From Amaurobius ferox (taxonomy: Eukaryota > Arthropoda > Arachnida > Araneae > Amaurobiidae): a stretch of 64,000 bases of DNA. Each line of letters starts with the position of its first letter. Position 1 is the first letter of the stretch. Where the stretch lies: NCBI GenBank assembly GCA_951213105.1, contig OX578138.1, positions 94,671,914 to 94,735,913 of the forward strand, given 5' to 3'. A program made the translations under genes and the position numbers. Below the pieces are notes generated by a model. That model searched no databases, was not told the DNA's origin, and saw only the letters and a list, made by a program, of their open reading frames with translations. Below are positions 48,293 through 58,794 of the stretch, piece after piece.

Positions 48293-49997
48293 TGTGATAC
48301 TGTGATCACATATTTTGATAAGTAACCCTGGGAAAAGGGAATGGTGTAAATATATTGAAATGTATACTATGTTTTTGTTTTATGTTTATAGCTAAACCTG
48401 TGCACAGACGGAATTGGGATTTTTGGCGCCGTTGGGTTGTGTGCGCACTGACATGGATTGTAAATATTCAGAGATTTAATTGCAGCAAAATGTCAAATTT
48501 GAGCTACAAATCTTTGAAAATGTATAGCCCTGTCAGGTGTGGCGCGCGTCGGGGTCCGGTCTGTTGGACCACCCGGTTTTGGAAGCCCTCTGGTTCTTGC
48601 GTTTGAGTGGAGCGCATAAAAAATGAGCGTCGCTTCAAAAACCAATGGTGTGAAGCATTTTTGGACCGCCTTTTTTTATTGCGCTTGGGAAACAGCGAAT
48701 GGGAAGTGGGGGACTTCTTCCCTGTATTTTTGTCGTTCCCCTTGTTTCAAAATTCTGAAGTTTTTAGAATTGTAAAAAATCGTCAGTTGCTTTTCTGAGC
48801 TCGAGTAGAGAGCACTCCATGTGCGTGGCACTTGTGGTTTTGTGAAGTCCGATCCGGCATGCATTTTGATGCATCTCTGACCCGGCATCCGCGGTCCCTA
48901 TCTCGGGCGGCAAATGCCTTTGCCGAGGAGCCGACGTAGCGAGTCCGGTAAAGAAGGCGACTCGTAGCCAAGACGAGCCGAGCCTAACTCAGCGAGAGGG
49001 AGCATTTTCTTCGGACGGTGGCGACCAGAAAATGGAAGAATGTCGTCATGTTTTTATTTGGGTGCATTACACACAGCTCTACCACCAAAATGGCGCGGTG
49101 TAGGACCTTGCTCCTTTAGCTGCATTTAAGCCGTGGTAACTGTAATACTGCGTGTACGGAGTGTTTGTGGAGCATCAATCCCGGGTTCCTAAGCAGCAGA
49201 CAAGTCTCTACAAAAAAAAGTATCAGATCGTATCTCTTTGGTAAAGCCTGTACGTAGATCTCACAAGATCCACTGGGACAAACCGAAGTTAAGAGAAGGA
49301 GAAGGAAAGTGGACAGTGTGCCCATCTCCAAAATAATACTTGGCAAAAATTTTTGTCACCTGATGATACGCAACCGTGTTTCTCAGACTGGTAGTGTTTT
49401 CCATGAACTATTCAAATAAATGAACCAAACTTCAATTAATCGTGCCACCCATTCCAACGTGCAGAGGTCAGCTACAGCACTCAGTGGAGTTCGTATGTAA
49501 TGAAGGTATGAAAATTAGTATATATTGATTTTAAAATGTGTATATGAATGTTTAAACTTAGTTGATATGTATTTTAGTGCTAAGGGCAATTTATGCTAAA
49601 TGGGATACTTGCCAAAATGAAATTATATTGTGTTTTTCTTTAAAAAAAAAGGTAATTAATTACAAGTTTGGATAATAAAAAAATAATATACAAATTAATG
49701 CAAAATAAACTGTGCTCCCTGGGGTCAAACTTTAGGTAAATTGGGAACTCATTTGTAATTGTGTATTTTGTTATTTAATGTTTAAAATTGAGATTTCATG
49801 TATTCTGTAAATAGAATATTAGATGGCCACAAAAAAGGGAGTGATTATTTAGTTTAGTAAATGCAATGTACTTGGTCCAATCGGACCCCACTATATATTA
49901 ACGCGGTTGAGCCTGGTGGAACTATTTGGTGAGTATCTTTAATGTATTTATGTGTTTAAGTTTTATTGTATTTATGTGTAAAATTCACCTCACCACA
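48293..49997 (+). repeat. 3' LTR (long form, ~1.7 kb)
   Basis: Starts tgtgatactg and ends cctcaccaca before catat. The first 636 bp match the 5' LTR closely. The rest (48929-49997) has no counterpart in the 5' copy. It holds GC-rich sequence to about 49300 (gacgagccgagcctaactca, ctcaccaccaaaatggcgcg-like text near 49080) and then AT-rich sequence. Either the 5' LTR lost this part or the 3' LTR gained an insertion. The TG...CA outline and the duplication support the first. Confidence 0.75.
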
Positions 49998-50002
49998 CAT
50001 AT
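49998..50002 (+). repeat. Target-site duplication catat (right)
   Basis: Matches 43976-43980. Confidence 0.85.
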
Positions 50003-50586
50003 ACGATTGGAGCAATGTCCTAATCACCAATGAGTTCTGATTCGCTTTATTCGGATTTTTGTGTAGAAAGAGACTAATCCGCGATATCAATTAATTAACA
50101 TCGTCCAGCGCAACTCATTTTCTATTGGTGGTATACTTGCATGGGCTGGGGTTTCTTTCCGGCGGACGTATTGCCCTTCATTTCTTCCTCTACGATACTG
50201 TGACTGGCCAAAGATATCGCGACAAAATCCTTGATCCCTATGTTGACCCTTATGCGGGTGCAATATGTTTTGAGTTTGTTCTCTTAAGGATGCAATACCC
50301 GACCACATAGAGCTCATTTCGTAAGCTATTACCTGATGACAGATGGAATCCAGCGATAGGCGTGACCAACGTATTCCTCAGAGCTAAACCCAATAAAGCG
50401 TGTATGGGGTGCTCTCGGGAGATATGTAGTTTTGCGACAAATCTTTCCATACACTATCCAAGTGCTTCAACTGGCTCTCATCCAAGAGTGACGATTATTG
50501 CTTTCCGACCTTATTGAGCACTTAATCGGTGGCATGAATCGTCGTTGCCAAATCTGCAGTATGAGAGGAGGTTATATTCCTTATTG
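50003..50586 (+). pseudogene. Tc1 #6 transposase relic, C-terminal part
   Basis: Continues directly from the left part: YDWSNVLITNEF, then a stop in what should be the SDESRF catalytic block. THFLLVVYLHGLGFLSGGRI and TVTGQRYRDKILDPYVDPYA lie at 50110-50255. The DNARPH region is lost by a frameshift near 50285. Pieces of the last catalytic block survive (SLDLNPIEHV-like, degraded). The C-terminus MRGGYIPY-stop ends at 50586. Damage is similar in both halves, so the element was probably already dead or decayed evenly after the LTR insertion. Confidence 0.8.
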
Positions 50587-50795
50587 ACAGACATTTCACA
50601 TTCAAAACTATGACCTGCTGTTTTCTCCATTTTTTTAATTCTTTTTAATGTGTAAGTATACATTCAAAACTTTTTTTTTGTCTGCAAATAATAGGCAAAT
50701 CCTATTGAATGTTACTGTAAAATTTAGAATAAATTGTTGATTTCTGATTTGTGCCTGATTTTTACTTTCGTGTTTATTTTTTGCAGGGGAGTGTA

Positions 50796-51652
50796 TGTAT
50801 AAATATGCTACTTTTCGGTTGAGATAACTTTTTAACCCCAGTGAAAGGGATATTTATAAATATTTTTTTATTGTCATTTTTCTAAATTTAACAAAAATGG
50901 ATTGTTTTCTTCTTGATGAAAAGTTCCCAATTACTTAAATAAGGACATAGTTTTATGAATGATGAATCCTATTAAATTATACAAACAAATATTCCATATG
51001 TTGAAACTTCGCTTAGCATGTAGCAACAAAATTAAATCTTTTAGAACAAACACATAGATATTTTCTTACACTTTTGATATTTTACAGATTGTATCAAAAT
51101 TTTAAATATCGTATCTTGAGTTGTTTATAAAAACGTATTTCAAAATATTAAAACAAGTTAGAAAAAGGTCCTCACTGATTTTATTTTAAGATATAAAACT
51201 ACCCAATTTAATTCAAAAATAATTAAACTGACAAATATTTTATTTAATACAGCGAAAAATATCTGTAGTCAAATTAGAATTAAGAAACCTAAACTTTTGT
51301 TTCAATCTTTCAAAACAGTTTTATCCCAACAAGTAGTAAATTATTTGTAAGGTTGGTTCATTTTCTTTCTTTTCCTTAAACATCATGTTTAGTTGGGTAT
51401 GTTCCAATTATTGTCTTTATGTTTCTGATACAACTGAATGAAATAATTGAACAACAGAGATCTAATATTAAACAAAAATGTAACCTGTGCAAAGGATAAG
51501 AAAAACTTTGTCAATGTATTCAAGCACCAATAAAATAAAAATACAGCATACAGCTGCTTCGTGGATGCGCTAGATCTCCAACGTCAATGCTAGAGTATCA
51601 TTGAGTCTGGAGACAAAATGACAAAATGGGCCTAAATAAAAGAAACAGAGGG
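50796..51652. other. AT-rich region, no gene seen
   Basis: No element or coding signal recognised. Confidence 0.4.
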
Positions 51653-51660
51653 TATACCTA

Positions 51661-52049
51661 AGTTGTTGTTGTTGAGACCCAGACCGTCCGATCTACCAGA
51701 AAGGTGAAAGGTAACCGTTTGGACGGTCGGGAAGTGCCACCCAATTTAGATCGGAACCCAGTGGGGGGAGACATACTCAGGGACCGTACCCTCCTTCCCC
51801 TACCACCAACCTCTCGAAAGGATTTACTGACCCACATGTTTAACGTGATCATATTCCGCATGAACACGGCGCAGTTGTGGCAGCGTGCAAATCCAGCGAA
51901 CAAAACACCGGGCTACCGCGCCCGAAAATTGCCAACAGCACGCGGTGTTCCTAGGTGGTCACCCACCCAAGTACTAACCGCGCCCGAAGCTGCATGACTT
52001 CGCTGATCTAACGAGAACCAATGTTTTCAGCACGGTAGGGCCGTTGGCT
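51661..52049 (-). mobile_element. 5S-headed, CAACAA-tailed SINE, full length
   Basis: Read on the minus strand: a complete 5S head (52049 to 51931), a shortened tRNA-like junction (gcggtagcccggtgttttgt, then tggatttgcacgctgccaca), the same body as 6561-6844, and the tail gtctgggtctcaacaacaac. The 8-bp duplication tataccta occurs at 51653-51660 and again at 52050-52057, so head and body moved as one unit. The segment that carries the B box in the tRNA-headed copies is missing here. Confidence 0.9.
51931..52049 (-). rRNA. 5S rRNA-derived sequence (SINE head)
   Basis: 119 bp with ends gccaacgg and ctgttggc. Internal control blocks are present, including gttagtacttgggtgggtga. It is within a SINE flanked by duplications and so is not a ribosomal gene. 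Confidence 0.9.
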
Positions 52050-52058
52050 TATACCTAT

Positions 52059-53386
52059 GTTGTGAAAAATTAGGCCAAGTATTTTTAAGTCAAGAAAAAA
52101 TAGGTTTTCCCCATAGATTTATGTAATCTTTATGAGATTATGGGCTCACCCCTTTAAAACTTAATGAGCTTTTGAGGAACATAGTGTTATTTTCTATAAT
52201 TTTTGAATTTTGCATGAAATACAATGATATATACGAGTCAAAAATCGTGGAACAAAATGGAATAATTTATTCACGATTATGACTTCGTATAAGAACCTAA
52301 ATGGTGAATGGCACAGATCAAATAAATAAATCTTGCAGAACAATATTATACTTATATATATTTTAAAGGGGGGGGGGATAACCTCTAAAGCTTAAAGGCA
52401 TCGAGTTCTCTTTTGACTTTATTATTAAAAATGATATATTTTCAATCATTTAACGAAAATGGTATTAAAAATATCCAATTAGTATGCATTTTGGAGCCAT
52501 ACTGGTGAAACAACGCTTGCATCATTCACTGAAAAGTTTTAACTTTAAAGTTATGTTCCAAAAAATGCATTTTTATTTCAAATTCTGCGTACTTTAGTTT
52601 TGTAAATAGATTCCTAAAAGCTATTATACAATGCATATGTACATAATACCTACATATTTATATATTGAATGCGAACACAAATTTTTGTAATAAATATCTC
52701 TTATACAATTTTGGTAGCTTTTTTTAATTTTTTTGTAGTATAAATTTCAAAGCATTATTTTATTTTAAAAAATATTTGTAAATTTAGGTGCACGTTACAA
52801 CATACTTTATTATGATTATTTTTGTAGAGTATTTTGTGTATATGTGCTCTAGTTTAAACTGTGGCATGCGCGCAATACATGTATGCATTTGTATTTTTTT
52901 AAGCTCCTCTATAAAACTTTATACAAAATAAATATTTACATGGTATCTAAATGGGAATATTGGTAGATTTTTTTAACCGTTGGATGTAAACCCATAGTTC
53001 CAATTGCGAAAATGCTTTAAATAAGGTAGGAAGTTATGAAATAGTAATTTAAATATTGTACCATATTTTTGTAGAAATTTAAGAAAATTAACTTTTTATA
53101 CAACTCCTTTATCGAAAAAAGTCAAATTTCAAAAATATCACCCATGCCGTATATAGGTTAACCCAAAAAATTGACAGTAATCCAATTTTATATAGTTTTC
53201 ATTAATTAAATTTTCATGGAAAAATAAGGGGGACATTCTCAAATCAATTTTAAATGTAAATAGTTTCCTTTTACCTTTTCTTCAAATTTATTTTATGCAG
53301 ATGAAGTTGTTATGTCATTATTATGTCGATTCATAGTTCGTATTTAAACATTCAAATAACCATGCTACCTAACTAGATTTTGAATG
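52059..53386. other. AT-rich region, no gene seen
   Basis: A poly-G run at 52370-52378 in an otherwise T/A-rich stretch. No gene. Confidence 0.4.
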
Positions 53387-53548
53387 ATGGCTCTATTTAG
53401 TAATCCCAAACTCTGTGAGATGATTTTGATTTACGGCAAATGCAACCGATCTCCCCGTGATATAGTGAAGGTATATATTGCAAGACATGTTGGCATTTCG
53501 GATACAAGTGTCAATCAAGTTAATAAACGCTTTAAATTCCGCGCATAG
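53387..53548 (+). CDS. Short ORF resembling a DUF4817 helix-turn-helix domain
   Basis: Starts MALFSNPKLCEMILIYGKCN and continues RSPRDIVKVYIARHVGISDT, then VNQVNKRFKF, and stops at 53546-53548 (53 residues). The EMILIYGKC.R...A..Y pattern, followed by a second helix region, is like the DUF4817 domain, a DNA-binding-like module found in front of many arthropod transposon-derived proteins. No downstream transposase is visible. It may be a fragment of such a gene or a first exon. The match is from memory of the family pattern. Confidence 0.4.
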   Translation: MALFSNPKLCEMILIYGKCNRSPRDIVKVYIARHVGISDTSVNQVNKRFKFRA

Positions 53549-53670
53549 CCAAATAAGGAGAACCAATGTGAACTCAAACATAAATAAACAACTTACATAC
53601 CTTCTATCACCAAGGGCAAATCAGGAAAGGTTGTCTAAAATCACAGGGAAATGAAAAAGTGCGTTTCCAC

Positions 53671-53760
53671 AGAGTTCGATAGTTTGCCAGCATCCCATCA
53701 GAGATTCGATAGTTAGCCAGCGTCCCATCGGAGATGCGTTAGTTAGCCAGCATCTCAGAA
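53671..53760. repeat. 30-bp tandem repeat, 3 units
   Basis: Units start at 53671, 53701 and 53731, each with gttcgatagtt.gccagc-type text (agttagccagc in units 2 and 3). A fixed 30-bp period means 10 codons if translated. Confidence 0.9.
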
Positions 53761-54608
53761 CATCCTCTTGGATGTCCAGGAGTGGATAGGAATGCCCAGC
53801 GCTAGGGAGATATCATTAAACTTTATTGGGAAGCTAGGAATCTTATGGAATGATAAAGAATATCTGCCGTCTCTTCGCCGTGTGCTTCATTAGACCTTTT
53901 CTTTTGCATTGACGGTGTTCTCTGTGTTCTTCTGTTTGCTGCTTTGATTGTTCTTGTTATTTTTCTTTTGTATGTGATGTGATCTCTATTTGTATGGAGC
54001 AGATTTCAATAAAACCATATGTTACAACAACAGTGAGCCAGCATGCAGCGAACACGTAAAGAAAGGAGATTCACTTCAAGTCCGTCTCTGCTAGACATTA
54101 ATTAGAAAGTGTATACATTCAATGAAATAAATGCTGAGAGACATCAAGGTCTTTGCTGAGGGCTTGATAAATGGCCTTAAAGCATCGGGAACGTCTAAAA
54201 CCGCTATCTACAAAAGAAGTATTTCCTCTGCAATATAATCTGTGTGCAAGAATGTGCTACATTCATTCGTCAGACTTCATCGAATGCCATAAAAATTGGG
54301 GTAAGATTTCAGTTTTTCAGTAGAAAAATAGGGCCCGGAAGGAACAGAGATAATTTAAGTACTGATATCAGTAAAATGAGTAAGAACTCAAATATGAATA
54401 AATGACAGTTATATTTCTGAAATTAGAATGTATAGGACAGAAATGTGACCAATTTAAATTTAAGCATTGGTGAATTTGTTTCATGTCATTCTCTTGTACT
54501 CGAGAGCCACTGGAGATTTCATACTCCACCTTAAGTGGGGACATCAAAGGTAAGTCCTTTTATTTAGAATTTGGTAAGTATTAAGCACCTTATGACAGTA
54601 TACTATCC
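53761..54608. other. Spacer, no gene seen
   Basis: Moderate GC. caataaaaccatatgttaca at 54009 could be a polyadenylation region of something to the left. No coding sequence supported. Confidence 0.35.
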
Positions 54609-54765
54609 TCGTGCCGCCCAGGCGGTGAAGTGGATAGCGTCTTCGGCTGTTGTCTTGTGTGTTCGGGTTCGAATCCCGAATAAGGCATGTATGTTTCTCG
54701 AGGATAAAGTCAGTCTTCCGCCTTCCGGGTCATCGTCTAAATGTGAAGCTGCACCCCCTCCAACC
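54609..54765 (+). mobile_element. tRNA-derived SINE (third type), directly upstream of a 5S-headed SINE
   Basis: A tRNA-like unit with gccgcccaggcggtgaagtg and a perfect-looking B box gggttcgaatccc (54664-54676). A body follows with cgaggataaagtcagtcttc and gtgaagctgcaccccctcc. It abuts the truncated 5S segment without a spacer. Confidence 0.65.
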
Positions 54766-55115
54766 TTCGTTAGATCACCAAAGCCAAGCAGCATCGGGCG
54801 CGGTTAGTACTTGGGTGGGTGACCACCTGGGAACACCGCGTGCTGTTGGCATATTTCGGACGCGGTAGCCCGGTGGTTTGCGCGCTGGATTTGCACGCTG
54901 CCACAACTGCCGCCGTGTTCATGCGGAGTACGATCACGTTAAACATGTGGGTCCGTAAGTCTTTCCGAGAGGTTGGTAGTAGGGGGAGGAGGGCACTGTC
55001 ACTGTGGATGCCTCCCCCACTGGGTTCCGGTCTGAATTGGGTAGCACTTCCCGACCGTCCAAACGGTTACCTTACAACTTTCTGGTAAGTCGGATGGTTT
55101 GGGTCTCAACAACAA
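54766..55115 (+). mobile_element. 5S-headed, CAACAA-tailed SINE (5' truncated)
   Basis: A 5S remainder (54768-54850), then ggacgcggtagcccggtggt, tggatttgcacgctgccaca, the common body and the tail gtctcaacaacaac. The same B-box-free junction as in 51661-52049. No target duplication could be found because the left edge is fused to another SINE. Confidence 0.85.
54768..54850 (+). rRNA. 5S rRNA-derived sequence, 3' two thirds
   Basis: ttagatcaccaaagccaagc, cgggcgcggttagtacttgg and gaacaccgcgtgctgttggc. The first third is missing. Confidence 0.88.
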
Positions 55116-55907
55116 CCCCCTTTGACCTTTGTCAGTGATGCATTCTTGTAATAAACTTTGTTATCTCGTCTTGTGTCTTTCTTCGTTCTTTTCTGCTTCC
55201 TGCGTCACTGGTCCCGAATCTGCTCCGCCGAAACAGGAGGTCATCAGTAACAACAACAACAACAACTCTCCTCGTTTCGGTAAAGCCAACATTCTTCTAG
55301 AGTTTTTATTCAACAGCTGATATGTCGATAGCAATCATCAAGTTCGTTTTCTCGTCATTTGGCTCAGGTCAACAGCGAATATTAACAGAAAATATTGTTA
55401 TAAAGATATTTTAGCCCATTTCTTATCCCATCCGTATGGATCTAGATCCACTGGTTCCGAAAAATCTTCCACTGTTCACTTTTGTGGGGCACTCTGTTAA
55501 TACATTACTTTTTTGGACCTCTTTTACAAACAGATAAAGATTTTAACAACATCTAAAGATTTAAAGATTATAACCTAAAGCTCCGTTCGGTTTGTTTGAT
55601 TATCAACTTATGTACAGATTATTGAACTTCAAAACGAATACATTCAGCTGTCAAGAGTGCTTCCCCCTCTTAATTTCTTATCTAAATTATATATAAATCA
55701 AATATAACACCTTGCCTGAATAAAGATAATCCATTATAATACCCACATCGTGTATTTGCATATTATGCTATTTTACTCGATGATATTGCATATAGTATTG
55801 TATTCCAAGCATTTAATGTGGCAGTTGTGGTACATACGAGAGCATAATATAATGTTAATTTGAATGAGTTTAGAAAGGCACCGGATATTTAGCTTAGTGG
55901 TAATAAC
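55116..55907. other. Spacer, no gene seen
   Basis: A cagtaacaacaacaacaaca stretch at 55248-55265 may be another SINE tail or chance. No gene. Confidence 0.4.
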
Positions 55908-56822
55908 AAAAATCTGATATGGGCAACACATGACATTCCTTATATAATGCAATGCATTTACTACTTTTACAGTTAAAAAAATGTTATTTCTATAGTATAT
56001 ACTTATATTCCTTCCAAGATATTGAATTTTCTTCAATTAGTCGTCATTTTCATTGATTTAGCGTCATTTTTATCAATTTGGCGAGATTTTTATTAATTTG
56101 GCAAAAATTAAAAATGTCGCTACATTGGCGACATTGCGCCAAAGTCGTCGCCAAAATCTCGCCAAGCGTTATGGACGGAGGAATAAGTTATTCTTACAGC
56201 AGATAAATGAGTATTATCGTTCAAATACAAAAGTATTACTCAAAGTATCTTTTTTCATGAATGGAACGAGCTAGATCCACGAGAATGATGTCACCCAATT
56301 TATCGCATGGTATTACATATGAAAAGTTAACATGTTTCTCAATAGGAAATATATATTTTTATTTTATATAACTTTTTGATAATTTTTTTGAAAAATGTGC
56401 AATATCTAGAGAACAGTTCATGTTAGCGTTCTAAAATTTATGTCAATCGTTTTCTCATGAAAAATTACATAAGAAATGTCTATTTGCGTAACTTTACTAG
56501 TGGTTTTGATTTTTCGACGATTTTTTCAAAATTTCACTCGAAAATTTAGGGGTGTTCTGAACATTTGATTGCACATAAAAACAATATGCTTCCAGTGTTT
56601 ACGGATTGTAATTGTTGTACCAAATTTCGTTCGAATCGGTCCATTCGTTCGTTAGTTATCGTCTCAACAGTCTCACTGACACACACACAGACATCATTTC
56701 AAAAGTGTGTGATTCGTGATCAGGGATGCTTGAAACGTGCTCTCCCGTCGAAAACTCGAATTCGAATTTTCGACCCCGTCACAATACTTTCCTTATACAT
56801 TATGTATAAAAGGAAGGTAACT
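55908..56822 (+). mobile_element. Family B non-autonomous element, copy 3
   Basis: Starts aatctgatatgggcaacaca, carries the tttggcg/cgccaaa block (56057-56165) and an ACAC run (56680-56691), and ends with the hairpin ctttccttatacattatgta...aggaaggta (56787-56819). About 0.9 kb; the best preserved family B copy. Confidence 0.8.
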
Positions 56823-57184
56823 AGAGCAAATACAGCTAATTATTGTAATGAAATACAATAATCTGTGATGGCTATTAATAGGTTTGGGGTTGTCTAAATG
56901 AGTGACATCGACAACCGATACAGAAAAAAGTAAGACATTTTCTTATGCTATTTATGATTATTTGTTGCTCAAATATATTACTCGTGAAAATAGAAATTAT
57001 TCTTGTATACAAGTATGCAGAATAGCTCTGAATTTTTAATGAAATTAAAAGTAAGTATAAATAAAACCACGTAATTTGAGGATTATCAAATAAGGGAAAT
57101 GTTTAATTCACGTTTGTATATAAAATATATCCTGAATGCGACGATGGAGTATGGTGATTTTTTTCTCAGTCCACAGAGTTATGG
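56823..57184. other. AT-rich spacer
   Basis: Nothing recognised. Confidence 0.4.
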
Positions 57185-57475
57185 GAGTGTAACCTAGTGT
57201 ATAAAGCACAGGGAACGCATTTGCAGGATCCCGAGTTCTATTCTCGGTGCTACCAAAACTATCTCCGTGTCTACGCTGAGTACGGGCACGTCAAATATAT
57301 CGGTCCGAAAGGCCCTGCGAGAAGTTGGTAGTAGGAGAAGGAAGTTACCGTCCCTGTGGATGTCACCATCACTGGTTTAGGGTCTAAATTGTGTGACACT
57401 TTTATGGCCGTCCGAACACATACCTTACACAATTCGATTATATCGAACGGTCTAGATTAGGAAGAAAGAAAGAAA
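57185..57475 (+). mobile_element. Degraded tRNA-headed CAACAA-type SINE
   Basis: cccgagttctattctcggtg (eroded B box, 57231-57250), gagtacgggcacgtcaaata, gcgagaagttggtagtagga and tgtggatgtcaccatcactg follow the SINE order. The tail is lost. Confidence 0.7.
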
Positions 57476-57610
57476 TTGAGTGTGGTCAATGAAAATATTT
57501 AAAAGCATGAATAGGAATAGCTTCTCAGTAACCCACCATTCCATCTTAGCACGAGTTCTATAAGATAATCATTAAATCGAAACACTACACATTAAAATCC
57601 ACAAGATCAT

Positions 57611-57636
57611 CGGACGGTCTGGGTCTCAACAACAAC
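57611..57636 (+). mobile_element. SINE tail fragment
   Basis: cggacggtctgggtctcaac then aacaac. It is preceded by cattaaaatccac (57589-57601) and followed by the same word at 57635-57647. This suggests another tail-only insertion with a 13-bp duplication. Confidence 0.7.
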
Positions 57637-57647
57637 ATTAAAATCCA

Positions 57648-58794
57648 CATTTTTAAATTTTAAAATAAATTGACATTTATTCACACCCATTATTGTTATG
57701 ATTAAAATTACAGCAATTTTAACAAAAGCTTAAAGAGGAGAAAAGCACTGTGAGACCAGGTCATTTGGATCTTATTCCAAAGATTAACAATTGACCTAAA
57801 TATCCTGATGCAACCATTATTACCGCACAACAAAATGCAAAATTACGATAACCCTAAACCTGTCGGCCGACCAAATGGCTACTCATGTCCTTGTCGACGA
57901 GTCGGTCGGTCTGGGTCTTCAACCCTAAACCTGCTTTATATTGTATAACTTATATTGTATAACTCTAAGCCTGCTTTGTATGTGTCATTAGAAAATGAAG
58001 GATATAAACTTTCGAGTGATAGCATGAACTGCCCTCCAAATTTTGCACATTTTTCAAATGCATTTCTCAAATAATTACTGAAAATAAAAAGAGTAACGAT
58101 GTGTGCACTTTCCACATGTAATATTATGCTGGTAGTTAATCTATAAAAAATGCATGTTTCAAGGAAAATGGATCTTTTTAAAACAGAAATATAAATGAAA
58201 ACAGATATTAATAAATAAATAATTAAAAAATAAATAAATAAAAAAAATAAAATAAAATAAAGAAAACAAATAAAACAAAAATAGAAATATAACAGAAACT
58301 TATACCGCATAAATACATAAAAGTGGAAATTTTATAATTCACTTCCAAGCAAAATATCCCTCAAAATAGGAAATATTCATTGATGAAACTTAAGCAATAA
58401 GCACAGAATTCAGGAAATGTTTTAATAGTTTTATCCTCAAACACTTACCCGCAAAGCTGTGGGAAATAGTATAACATATGGTTTATCTGTCTATAAAAAT
58501 AGCTTACGATTCAAAATAGTTCACTTGATGTCCTTGCTATTTTGATGGGTTTGTTAATATTAATAAGGATCATGTTTTGAATAAAATATTTCAGATTTTG
58601 TACCGCGTTTCTTAATTCAGTATTATCCGAGCCATAGCTGAATATTTCTGCCATAGAGCAATTAAATAACAAACGAGCAACTGAAAAACACGTGGATAAC
58701 TTTTTTCCGTGTGAGCATGACAATGAGAGATATAGTTAAGACATTTAACCTTTCTGCACCTTCAAATCAAATTTTATTTATCTTTTGTGATTAG
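57648..58794. other. AT-rich region, no gene seen
   Basis: tcggtcggtctgggtcttca at 57901-57920 is a possible SINE tail remnant; aaccctaaacctgc recurs around it (57851 and 57921). An A-rich ataaataa run spans 58200-58280. No gene. Confidence 0.4.

Larger units (their letters stand above)
43981..49997 (+). mobile_element. Non-autonomous LTR retrotransposon (LARD-like), ~6 kb
   Basis: Outer ends are TG...CA with a 5-bp duplication catat. Direct repeats of about 637 bp lie at 43981-44617 and 48293-48928. A polypurine tract lies directly before the right repeat. The interior (44618-48277) is A-rich and lacks any gag, protease, reverse transcriptase or integrase similarity. Such elements move only with proteins from a relative. 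It is inserted in Tc1 #6, whose reading frame continues on the other side. Confidence 0.85.
43298..50795 (+). mobile_element. Tc1/mariner element #6, split by a 6-kb LTR element
   Basis: Left terminus tacactcccctccaaaaaat (43298) and right terminus in reverse complement tacactcccctgcaaaaaat (ending 50795) are a near-perfect inverted pair next to TA. Removing the LTR element and one target duplication leaves about 1.48 kb, normal for a Tc1. This fixes both the age order (Tc1 first, LTR later) and the LTR element boundaries. Confidence 0.9.

Noticed and set aside
54609..54690. tRNA gene
   Set aside because: Good B box, but it continues directly into a SINE body and lacks a proper acceptor stem and terminator.
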